This document shows positions 1-5,752 of a stretch of 7,140 nucleotides of DNA, in pieces (position 1 is the stretch's first letter; each line of letters starts with the position of its first letter). The notes below the pieces were generated by a model that saw only the letters and a list, made by a program, of their open reading frames with translations, ran no database searches and was not told the DNA's origin. The stretch covers positions 1-7,140 of the forward strand of contig RGVM01000127.1 in NCBI GenBank assembly GCA_010027295.1. The letters run 5' to 3'. The DNA comes from Chitinophagia bacterium. Its GTDB lineage: Bacteria > Bacteroidota > Bacteroidia > Chitinophagales > Chitinophagaceae. The position numbers and the translations under genes are program-made.

Positions 1-26
1 ATCATCAGGGTTTTAGGGTGTAGTTT

Positions 27-77
<51 letters not shown>

Positions 78-79
78 AG

Positions 80-109
80 AAAAAAGCCACATTATCGAGG
101 GCTTTTTTT
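80..109 (+). terminator. Rho-independent terminator after the tRNA fragment
   Basis: AAAAAAGCC (80-88) can pair with GGCTTTTTT (100-108) around an 11-base loop, and the 3' strand is a run of seven T. The GC core is only 3 bp, so the hairpin is weak, but the tract is clear. It begins four bases after the tRNA discriminator base, so it was probably the terminator of the original tRNA-Ala transcript and moved with the 3' fragment. Confidence 0.6.
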
Positions 110-128
110 GTTTTTACACTTATACATG

Positions 129-181
129 TTGTGACCAAAGGACCCCCAAACCATCAAATTGGGTCACAAATGGGTCAGAAA
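129..181. repeat. Cluster of TGGGTCACAAA-type repeats, possible recombinase arm sites
   Basis: TTGTGACC (129-136) and GGTCACAA (162-169) form a perfect 8-bp inverted repeat. TGGGTCACAAA (160-170) is followed directly by TGGGTCAGAAA (171-181), an 11-bp direct repeat with one mismatch. There are thus three related sites, one inverted and two in tandem, about 55-105 bp from the tRNA fragment. Arm-type binding sites of tyrosine recombinases have this arrangement of short repeated sites beside the core site. That role is inferred. No integrase gene lies in the window, and the sites could instead bind another DNA-binding protein. Confidence 0.45.
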
Positions 182-209
182 TCCCCTTACAGCGAGGGCC
201 ATTGGCAGC

Positions 210-253
210 ATTGACATCGAATGCGTCAATTCACAGTAACTTATTTTGACGCA
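210..253. repeat. Overlapping inverted repeats TTGAC / TGCGTCAA / TTGACGCA
   Basis: ATTGAC (210-215) and GTCAAT (225-230) form a 6-bp inverted repeat with a 9-bp spacer. TGCGTCAA (222-229) and TTGACGCA (246-253) form a perfect 8-bp inverted repeat with a 16-bp spacer. The middle element is shared, so the two hairpins exclude each other. No T-run follows on either strand, so this does not look like a terminator. It lies 84-127 bp upstream of the RraA-family gene and could be an operator or a leftover of the integrated element. I cannot decide which. Confidence 0.35.
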
Positions 254-336
254 CTTCAGTGAAGAACGGCACCATCGCCGTCCACACGCGTTCAATTCCT
301 GATTTCTTCTTAATTTCCTCATAAATCCGCATCACC

Positions 337-1257
337 ATGCGCACATGCCTTTTTCTGTTTTTCCTATTGGCCATCATCCCCGCATTCTCACAGACCACGG
401 TCCTGCCCCGCAATCAGGTGATATCCCTCACCTCCGACTGGAAAGGCGACCGTCTCCCTGACGGACGCCCCTGGGTATCCGACCGCTGGCTGGAGCGTCT
501 GCGCAACATCTCCCTTGAGGAGGCCTGGGGCGTGCTCCGCTCCGAAGGCTACCACAATCAGTTCGAGGGCGACTGGATGGTCCTGCATCCGGACAAGCCC
601 ATAACCGGACGGGCGCTGACCGTTCAATACCTGCCCAAGCGTCCCGACCTTGACACAAAAGTTCGTGCCAGGGGCAAGGAAGAGGCGAGGGTAGGGAACT
701 TCAACTCATGGCCCATCGATATGCTCACACCCGGCGACCTGTATATCGCCGACGGCTATGGAAAGGTCATCGACGGAACCCTGATCGGCGACAACCTCGG
801 AAACTCCATCTACGCCAAGAGCCGCAATGGTGTCGTCTTCTACGGCTCCGTTCGCGATATCGAGGGACTGGAGAAGATCGACGGCTTCAACGCCTGGGTC
901 AAGGGATACGACCCGTCCTATATCCAGGAAATGATGCTCGGTGGCATCAACGTCCCCATCCGCCTGGGGCGCATCACCGTGATGCCCGGGGACGCCATCC
1001 TGGCGAAGAAGGGAGGGGTCATCGCCGTGCCCGCCCACCTGGTCGAGAAGGTCGTCACACAGTCGGAGTTCATCGCCATGCGCGACATGTTCGGCCACCA
1101 GCGGCTACGCGAAGGACGCTACACGCCCGGACAGATCGACCAGGCTTGGACCGATGACATCAAGAAGGACTTCCTCCAGTGGTTTGACGCGAACACCCCG
1201 CGGATGCCCATGACCCGCAAGGAACTCGACATATTCCTCAAAGACCGTAACTGGTAA
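337..1257 (+). CDS. Exported RraA / HMG-CHA aldolase family protein
   Basis: This 306-aa protein belongs to the RraA-like family, whose enzymatic members are class II, metal-dependent aldolases or decarboxylases acting on 2-oxo acids such as 4-hydroxy-4-methyl-2-oxoglutarate or oxaloacetate. The family signature is visible: GDNLG at 151-155, then GVVFYGSVRD at 165-174, where R173 and D174 are the expected substrate-carboxylate and metal-site residues. PGDAI (217-221) and GVIAVP (227-232) close the fold. Residues 1-18 form a Sec signal peptide (MRTC, hydrophobic FLFFLLAII, then AFS-Q), which supports the start at 337. The mature enzyme is probably periplasmic, whereas many relatives are cytosolic. 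The segment after about residue 240 is a C-terminal extension rich in charged and aromatic residues, beyond the usual 160-230-aa core. Only 14 bp separate it from the enolase-superfamily gene, so the two are probably one operon and may act in one carboxylate or sugar-acid pathway. The exact substrate cannot be told. No convincing promoter was found upstream. Confidence 0.87.
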   Translation: MRTCLFLFFLLAIIPAFSQTTVLPRNQVISLTSDWKGDRLPDGRPWVSDRWLERLRNISLEEAWGVLRSEGYHNQFEGDWMVLHPDKPITGRALTVQYLPKRPDLDTKVRARGKEEARVGNFNSWPIDMLTPGDLYIADGYGKVIDGTLIGDNLGNSIYAKSRNGVVFYGSVRDIEGLEKIDGFNAWVKGYDPSYIQEMMLGGINVPIRLGRITVMPGDAILAKKGGVIAVPAHLVEKVVTQSEFIAMRDMFGHQRLREGRYTPGQIDQAWTDDIKKDFLQWFDANTPRMPMTRKELDIFLKDRNW

Positions 1258-1271
1258 AAAAAAACAAGCCC

Positions 1272-2651
1272 ATGCCCGACCGTCGCGACTTCCTCTTCCG
1301 TTCGGCCTCCTCCGGTCTCATGCTGGGCGGATTCCTCTTCCGTCCGCTCGAGGAGACCCTGGCGCAGTCCACCTCCAAGGTGAACCGCCATTCCGCCCCC
1401 TCCGACCTTCGCATCACCGACATGCGCTATGCCGTGGTTATGAACGGCAGCTTCCGCTGTCCCGTCCTGCGCATCGACACCAACCAGGGCATCTACGGCC
1501 TCGGGGAAGTGCGCGACGGGGCCTCCTGGCGGTATGCCATGTTCCTGAAGAGCCGCATCCTGGGCATGAACCCCTGCAATGTCGAGCTCATCTTCAAACG
1601 TATCCGCCAGTTCGGCTACCACGGCCGTCAGGGAGGCGGCGTGAGCGGTGTGGAGATGGCCCTCTGGGACCTCGCGGGGAAGGCCTATCAGGCGCCGGTC
1701 TACCAGCTGCTCGGCGGCAAGTACCGCGACAGGGTGCGGCTATATGCCGACACGCCCGAGGGTCGCGACGAGGCCGATTTCAGCGAGAAGGTCCGCAAGC
1801 GCATCTTCGACGAGGGCTACACCTTCCTGAAGATGGACTTCGGCATCGAACTGCTCAAGGGCATCCCGGGCACCGTCGCCAACAGCAATTTTTGGGACAT
1901 CGGCCGGCAGTGGACCAACGAGCCCGGCACCTACGGGGCCACCGAGCATCCCTTCACGCAGGTGCAGATCACCGACAAGGGCCTGGCCCTGCTTGCCGAG
2001 CGCGTCGGCAGGGTCCGCGAGAAGATCGGCTACGAGATCCCCCTCGCATCCGACCACTACGGGCATTTCGACCATAACAACGCCATCCGGCTGGGCAGGG
2101 CCGTGGAGAAATACCGCCTCGCCTGGCTGGAGGACCTCATCCCCTGGCGGTTCACCGAACAGTGGAAGACCATCAGCGATGCCATCGAGACGCCCACCCT
2201 CACCGGCGAGGACATCTACCTCAAGGAGGAGTTCGTGAAGCTCATCGACCGGCGGGCGGTGGACATCGTGCATCCCGACCTGGCCACGGCGGGCGGCATC
2301 CTCGAGACCAAGAAGATCGGCGACTATGCCGAGGAGCGGGGCGTGGCCATGGCCATGCACTTCGCCGGCTCGCCCGTGTCGTTCATGGCCAACGTGCACT
2401 GCGCCGCCGCGACGCAGAACTTCGTCGCCCTGGAGCACCATTCGGTGGACGTCGACTACTGGCCCTCCCTGGTGCGCACCGCCAGGCCGATGATCGAAAA
2501 GGGTTATGCCATCGTGCCCGAGAGCCCGGGACTGGGTGTGGAACTCGACGAGGAGGTGTTCAAGCGGCATCTCGACAAGGAGCATCCCGGGTATTTCCTC
2601 CCCACGCCCGAGTGGGACAAGGACAGGTCCTGGGACCGGCTTTGGAGCTGA
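1272..2651 (+). CDS. Tat-exported enolase-superfamily (mandelate racemase/dehydratase type) enzyme
   Basis: This 459-aa protein has the two-domain layout of the mandelate racemase/muconate lactonizing branch of the enolase superfamily, which removes a proton alpha to a carboxylate and usually dehydrates a sugar acid. The capping domain spans about 45-150, with SGVEMALWDLAGKA at 125-138. In the barrel, K187 (KMD 187-189) ends strand two. The predicted Mg2+ ligands are D261 (SDHYGH), E287 (WLED) and E313 (GED). D336 and H363 form the likely catalytic dyad (HPD; MHFAGSP), and E388 (LEHH) follows. The second basic residue of the mandelate racemase KxK motif is Asp189 here, arguing for a dehydratase rather than a racemase. 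The segment 191-235 looks like a long loop insertion near the active site. The N-terminus carries a twin-arginine signal (RRDFL at 4-8, hydrophobic stretch 11-23, AQS near 31-33), so a folded metalloenzyme is probably exported. An A-rich run precedes the start instead of a Shine-Dalgarno site. Substrate unknown; a galactonate- or related sugar-acid dehydratase is the best guess. Confidence 0.93.
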   Translation: MPDRRDFLFRSASSGLMLGGFLFRPLEETLAQSTSKVNRHSAPSDLRITDMRYAVVMNGSFRCPVLRIDTNQGIYGLGEVRDGASWRYAMFLKSRILGMNPCNVELIFKRIRQFGYHGRQGGGVSGVEMALWDLAGKAYQAPVYQLLGGKYRDRVRLYADTPEGRDEADFSEKVRKRIFDEGYTFLKMDFGIELLKGIPGTVANSNFWDIGRQWTNEPGTYGATEHPFTQVQITDKGLALLAERVGRVREKIGYEIPLASDHYGHFDHNNAIRLGRAVEKYRLAWLEDLIPWRFTEQWKTISDAIETPTLTGEDIYLKEEFVKLIDRRAVDIVHPDLATAGGILETKKIGDYAEERGVAMAMHFAGSPVSFMANVHCAAATQNFVALEHHSVDVDYWPSLVRTARPMIEKGYAIVPESPGLGVELDEEVFKRHLDKEHPGYFLPTPEWDKDRSWDRLWS

Positions 2652-2755
2652 CCCCGCCACTCCGATTGCCGCCAAGCGAGGGCTGCCGTCATGCGGGCAG
2701 GATGCCTGAAAGCCCCCTTGTGCAGGGTGGGGATGGTGTCCATTCGTCCATTTTC

Positions 2756-2787
2756 TTTGACGGTCTCGCCATTTTTTCATATTTAGC
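2756..2787 (+). promoter_or_regulatory. Bacteroidota-type promoter for the 523-aa gene
   Basis: TTTG (2756-2759) fits the -33 element and TATTTAGC (2780-2787) is close to the -7 consensus TAnnTTTG, with a 20-bp spacer as expected for the primary sigma factor of Bacteroidota. The local sequence is T-rich against a GC-rich background. Transcription would start near 2793, leaving a leader of about 20-25 bases before the start at 2816. This suggests that the two-gene unit starting at 2816 is transcribed separately from the RraA/enolase pair. Confidence 0.5.
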
Positions 2788-2815
2788 ATGACCTTACACG
2801 CCACTCCCGCTTACC

Positions 2816-4387
2816 ATGCCCGTCTCCATCAGCGAATTCAAGAAGAAGCCGGACACCGCGTCGCCGGTGGCGACACCGGACAGCGGGTCGTCCCCGGAGG
2901 GTGTGAATCCTCCCGCCTCCGAGGCCTCCCGGATGGACAGCCTCCAGTCCATGGCCGATGCGAGCACGCAGGTGACGGACGTGCAGAAGTTGTCCGACGC
3001 CTCCTCGTCGGACCCGTTGGGACCCGTCGAGGATGAGGGGGCCTCGGTCTTCAGTGAGAAGAAGGTGGCCATCGCCGGACAGATGGGTGCGATCGGTTCA
3101 ACTGAGATGGCGGGTGCAAAGTCGATGGAGACGCTCGTCTTCTCCGAGATACAGAGCGCCGCCACGATCCTCTACAATGTCAGGGACCTCTACGAGAAGC
3201 GCGACTGGAAGACAGGGGTGGTGCTGCTCCTGAACGCCGCCAATGCCTTCCTGGCCGTCCAGCAGAAGATAGAAGTCGTGCCGGGGCTCACCGGCGCCAT
3301 CCCCTTCCTCGGCGGCGTCATCGGGGGGCTGAGGGGCATGGTCAACACCGCCCGTGTCATGGAGTCGATGGAGACCCTCGACAGGGTGCTCGACAAGGTC
3401 ACGCTCGACGACGATGACAAGGCGGTGCTCAAGGCCTATCGAAAGGAGCAGAAGATCAGCCAGTTCCGGAACGTCACTGCCTCCGTCCTCGGGTTCGGCA
3501 AGTTCGTCGGCGAATTCTTCGGTGTGGGCACTTTCTTCTCGGTGGCCCAGGGCATCGTCAGTGCCGTCTTCGCCATCCGTGATTTCTGGATATCCAGCCA
3601 GGAGGCCAAGGTCAACAAGGCGAAGTCACGCCTCGGCATCGAGGAGATGGAAGATGAGGACCGGAACGAAGTGGGAGAGGTCGCGGAGATCCTCCAGAAC
3701 GAGGACGATATCGGATGGATACAGGCCCTGGTGACGGGTGATAATTTCTCCATCAAGAACCTCGTCGAAGTCTACAACCGGCTCGAGACCGAACGGCAGA
3801 AGCTCAAGGAGTGCACACCCGGCGGCGCCTCCGCCCAGAAGGCCAAAGAGCGCATCGCCCGCCTCGAGGGCGACTTGCAGACAGGCGTCGACAACTACAA
3901 CGCCGAGATGGCCATGCTGACCGGTCCGTTCGAGGCTGGCGGCTTCAAGCCCATCACCGTCAAACAGGTACAGAAGCTGCACGACTTCCATGTCACCTGC
4001 ATGCAGAACATCCTCACCGAGGCCAAGCAGCACATGGAAAAGATCGAATGGAGCCTGAAGGGTGTATTCCGCTATATCAAGGGCGAGGATAAGGAGAAGA
4101 TCCTCAAAGAGGTCTACCACGGACGGGTGCCGCAGAAGATCGACATCAAGCTCGGCGCCCTTACCGCCGATCAGCAAAACTACTTCTGGGAGAAGACGCA
4201 GAAGGCGCTCTCCGACTCCCTCATCGTCGCCCAGATGTCCAAGGCCACGCTCATCCGCGAGATGCGCCAGATCATGCTCCGTAACAAGGCGACCATCCTG
4301 GAGAGTTCCACCGGCTCCGGCCTGTTCTCTTCCGAGGCCAGCTTCGAGTCAGATATGAACCAAGTCCTCAACACGATTGACCTATGA
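2816..4387 (+). CDS. Hypothetical helical protein with disordered N-terminus; possible secreted cargo/effector
   Basis: I do not recognise a named domain in this 523-aa protein. Residues 1-80 are Ser/Pro/Asp-rich and probably disordered. Within them LQSMADAS (43-50) and VQKLSDAS (56-63) repeat with a 13-residue period. Similar LQxMADxS strings occur, as I remember them, at the N-termini of proteins linked to extracellular contractile injection systems (often DUF4157 proteins). Two Gly- and hydrophobic-rich stretches follow, about 134-180 (PGLTGAIPFLGGVIGGLRG) and 221-258 (FGKFVGEFFGVGTFFSVAQ onward). They resemble amphipathic or membrane-inserting hairpins more than ordinary transmembrane helices. 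The rest is mostly charged helix, with probable coiled coil around 316-362 and 397-432. There is no Sec or Tat signal. The start at 2816 is supported by the promoter 30-60 bp upstream and by charge-rich coding from the first codons. The stop overlaps the next start (ATGA), so translation of the two is probably coupled. The role as injected or membrane-active cargo is inference. Confidence 0.82.
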   Translation: MPVSISEFKKKPDTASPVATPDSGSSPEGVNPPASEASRMDSLQSMADASTQVTDVQKLSDASSSDPLGPVEDEGASVFSEKKVAIAGQMGAIGSTEMAGAKSMETLVFSEIQSAATILYNVRDLYEKRDWKTGVVLLLNAANAFLAVQQKIEVVPGLTGAIPFLGGVIGGLRGMVNTARVMESMETLDRVLDKVTLDDDDKAVLKAYRKEQKISQFRNVTASVLGFGKFVGEFFGVGTFFSVAQGIVSAVFAIRDFWISSQEAKVNKAKSRLGIEEMEDEDRNEVGEVAEILQNEDDIGWIQALVTGDNFSIKNLVEVYNRLETERQKLKECTPGGASAQKAKERIARLEGDLQTGVDNYNAEMAMLTGPFEAGGFKPITVKQVQKLHDFHVTCMQNILTEAKQHMEKIEWSLKGVFRYIKGEDKEKILKEVYHGRVPQKIDIKLGALTADQQNYFWEKTQKALSDSLIVAQMSKATLIREMRQIMLRNKATILESSTGSGLFSSEASFESDMNQVLNTIDL

Positions 4388-4806
4388 TCAAGCTTCCCCT
4401 CGCCGAGATCCGTCAGTGCCTCGAAACCATCGGTGCCCTGCAGGTGACCGTGACGGAGGACAAGGATACGGTCATGATCCTGTCCATGTTCACCCTCCGC
4501 CACAAGCCCACCGGCATCTTTCTCTTGATCAGCGAGGTCGGGGGGCAGGCGCTGTTTCAGCTCTTCACAACCTTCGACCAGGCGTTCGAGAAGCCCGGCG
4601 TGGACTTCTACGAGGTGCTCGACAAGCTCAATACCAAGCTGGCCCTTGGGCATGTGCAGGTCAAGGAGCAGGAGGGGGACTGGCGCATCACCTACCGCTC
4701 CAATTTCGTGGGCGACCCCGACGCGCTCTTCGCCAACCATTGCTTCCGTAACTATATCTCATTTTCCGTGGATATGGTCGGCGGTATCGATAAGGAGATG
4801 GTATAA
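4384..4806 (+). CDS. YbjN / secretion-chaperone-fold small protein
   Basis: This 140-aa soluble protein has the layout of the YbjN-like family, which shares its fold with type III secretion chaperones such as CesT. An N-terminal helix (IRQCLETIGAL, 9-19) is followed by strands (VTVTEDKDTV; MILSMFTL; IFLLISEV), a helix with aromatic residues (55-69), a second helix (FYEVLDKLNTKLALG, 75-89), then strands VQVKEQ and WRITYRSNF and a last helix from about 111. The pattern of two half-domains with LNTK..LG resembles the LN..N...G segment of YbjN proteins. Length fits the family (about 120-160 aa). It has no signal peptide or membrane segment, so it is cytosolic. It starts inside the stop codon of the 523-aa gene, a layout typical of a cargo and its dedicated chaperone, which makes the large protein its likely partner. 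The fold assignment comes from pattern recognition only; sequence identity in this family is always low. No T-rich terminator follows. The downstream hairpin belongs to the repeat array. Confidence 0.8.
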   Translation: MIKLPLAEIRQCLETIGALQVTVTEDKDTVMILSMFTLRHKPTGIFLLISEVGGQALFQLFTTFDQAFEKPGVDFYEVLDKLNTKLALGHVQVKEQEGDWRITYRSNFVGDPDALFANHCFRNYISFSVDMVGGIDKEMV

Positions 4807-4839
4807 GCCATTGCGTAGGGCGGACCCGCCTTCGGCGGG

Positions 4840-4946
4840 GTGCCACGGCTGGCGACTGTTTACGAGTAAAGGACTGAGAGGGTTGCTGAATAGGAAGCCT
4901 TTGAGCTCGCAGGCGTGGCACCCGTGACGGTGCCACGCGGACCGCT
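4840..4946 (+). repeat. 107-bp array module, copy 1
   Basis: The module has three parts: a 14-bp head GTGCCACGGCTGGC (4840-4853), a diverged 41-bp middle (4854-4894), and a 52-bp tail (4895-4946) identical to the tail of copy 2. The tail contains a 9-bp inverted repeat GCGTGGCAC (4913-4921) and GTGCCACGC (4930-4938), which links the module to the first 23-bp unit. Head and tail are perfectly conserved while the middle is not, as if only the ends were functional or recently homogenised. Confidence 0.8.
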
Positions 4947-5100
4947 ATTGCTGTGCCACGCGGAACCGTCGAACATGCCTTGCGGAAGGCTATTGCTGCG
5001 CCACGCGGAACCGATGGGTTGCACCACGTGAAAGCCATGAGGTTGTAGTGGTGAGCTGGCGGGGCTAAAAGGCATCTCTGTGGCATGCGCCGTAGGCGTA

Positions 5101-5207
5101 GTGCCACGGCTGGCAGGTTCTCACGGAGAAAAGTCTGGTAGCGATCTGGGAAGGTAAGCCTTTGAGCTCGCAGGCGTGGCACCCGTGACGGTGCCACGCG
5201 GACCGCT
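5101..5207 (+). repeat. 107-bp array module, copy 2
   Basis: This copy has the same length and order as copy 1, 261 bp downstream. The head at 5101-5114 and the 52-bp tail at 5156-5207 match copy 1 exactly by eye, and the 41-bp middle (5115-5155) is diverged but equally long. The inverted repeat recurs at 5174-5182 and 5191-5199. Four regular 23-bp units follow it (5191-5282). Confidence 0.8.
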
Positions 5208-5306
5208 CTTTCGGTGCCACGCGGACCGCTATTGCTGTGCCACGCGGACCGCTATTGCCGTGCCACGCGGAACCGATGCGTCATGCCATACGGAACCCTC
5301 TTGCCG

Positions 5307-5366
5307 GTACCACGGCTCGCGGGTTTTTCTGCTAAAGGCCTCGGGCGGATGATGTAGAAAAGGATA
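5307..5366 (+). repeat. Diverged third copy of the module head, end of the array
   Basis: GTACCACGGCTCGC (5307-5320) matches the 14-bp module head with two changes. It is followed by a T-rich stretch, CTAAAGG and GATGATGTAGAAAAGG, which parallel the middle part of copy 1 (TAAAGG, then GTTGCTGAATAGG). The conserved tail is missing, so the array ends in a truncated or decayed module. Confidence 0.6.
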
Positions 5367-5445
5367 TATGAAAACACATGAGTCAGTACGTTATGCACTT
5401 CCATGAATGGCAGATTGGCGCCTCATAACCTTTAGGGAATTTTAG
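5367..5445. other. Unassigned intergenic stretch after the array
   Basis: I see no convincing gene or site in this AT-richer stretch. A 12-codon reading frame starts at 5368 behind AAAAGGA-like sequence and stops at 5406, too short to call. It ends at the A-run that forms the T-tract of the terminator of the opposite-strand XRE gene. Confidence 0.5.
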
Positions 5446-5491
5446 AAAAAAAAAGCCCACATCCGCCGCCTTTCGGCAGGGAGGGATGTGG
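5446..5491 (-). terminator. Rho-independent terminator of the XRE gene
   Basis: Read on the - strand, CCACATCC (5491-5484) pairs with GGATGTGG (5464-5457). An inner GCC/GGC helix is possible, and nine T follow (the A-run at 5446-5454 on the + strand). It lies about 20 bp past the stop codon of the XRE gene. This is the best-formed terminator in the window. Confidence 0.88.
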
Positions 5492-5509
5492 AACTTCCGA
5501 ATCCAGACT

Positions 5510-5743
5510 TCAATTCCCGGGGGTGTTGAACTCCAGGAACTCCATCGGACTCACATCTAAAGTTTGGCTGAGGATGTGTAGCGTGTACACGCTGGTGTTG
5601 ATCTTGCCCAGTTCGATGCGGCTGACTTGCGAATAGGTGAGATTCGCCTCATGCGCCAACTGCTCGATCGTCAGGTTCCTCGAAATCCTTACTCTTCTGA
5701 TGTTTTTCCCTAGCAACGACTGGAAGGTGTTTTTCTTATACAT
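5510..5743 (-). CDS. Small XRE-family helix-turn-helix regulator
   Basis: This 77-aa protein is essentially one Cro/C1-type DNA-binding domain. LGKNIRRVRISRNLT (11-25) is helix one, TIEQLAHEANL (25-35) the first helix of the HTH, LTYSQVSRIELGKIN (35-49) the recognition helix and its cap, and SVYTLHILSQTLDVSPMEFLEF (51-72) the last helices. The hydrophobic pattern and the SQVSRIELG motif are typical. An upstream Met at 5779 would add 12 residues, but the promoter -7 box (5753-5760) would then lie within the gene, so I choose 5743, which also gives the usual MYKKN-type N-terminus. The implied leader is only a few bases. The gene is visibly AT-richer than its neighbours and sits between a repeat array and envelope genes, hinting at separate acquisition. 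It probably represses its own promoter through the palindrome at 5782-5799. No adjacent toxin gene is visible, so a toxin-antitoxin pair is not supported. Confidence 0.9.
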   Translation of the reverse strand: MYKKNTFQSLLGKNIRRVRISRNLTIEQLAHEANLTYSQVSRIELGKINTSVYTLHILSQTLDVSPMEFLEFNTPGN

Positions 5744-5752
5744 GGTGTCAAC

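Larger units (their letters stand above)
4813..5366. repeat. Non-coding tandem repeat array, 23-bp period (GTGCCACGCGGA units)
   Basis: About ten units begin with GTGCCACGCGGA and continue ACCG or CCGCTATTGC. They start at 4930, 4953, 4977, 4998, 5021, 5191, 5214, 5237, 5260 and 5283, at spacings of 21-24 and mostly 23 bp. Units at 4930, 5214 and 5237 are nearly identical; 4977, 5021 and 5283 are degenerate. There are no unique spacers, so it is not CRISPR. A period of 23 is not a multiple of three and open frames across it on the - strand have low-complexity Arg/Ser/Pro composition, so I see no gene here. A longer module (4840-4946, 5101-5207, 5307-5366) interrupts the array. Short hairpins precede the first two modules (CCCGCC/GGCGGG at 4825-4839; CGCC/GGCG at 5088-5098). 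The array fills most of the gap between the chaperone-like gene and the XRE gene. Its role is unknown; a REP- or MITE-like dispersed family is plausible. Confidence 0.8.

Noticed and set aside
231..413. A 60-codon frame on the - strand whose last 35 codons look protein-like (MVMRIYEEIKKKSG...)
   Set aside because: It runs antisense through the signal-peptide codons of the RraA-family gene, has no promoter I can see, and matches no family I know. It could be a remnant, but there is not enough to call it.
2670..2745. GC-rich short stems after the enolase-superfamily gene as a terminator
   Set aside because: Stems such as TGCC/GGCA and CCCTT/AGGG exist, but none is followed by a T-run.
1740..2804. 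A 354-codon - strand frame opposite the enolase-superfamily gene
   Set aside because: It is the mirror of a GC-rich coding region with no recognisable domain; the + strand carries all catalytic motifs of the superfamily.
4688..5197. Long - strand frames through the repeat array (169 and 71 codons)
   Set aside because: They consist of Arg/Pro/Ser-rich shuffles produced by the repeats; the 23-bp period shifts frame at every unit, so no protein repeat is maintained.
4930..5306. CRISPR array
   Set aside because: Units are contiguous with no unique spacers, and no cas genes are present.
5368..5406. A 12-codon reading frame behind AAAAGGA
   Set aside because: It is too short, has no gene downstream on the same strand to control, and no attenuator follows.
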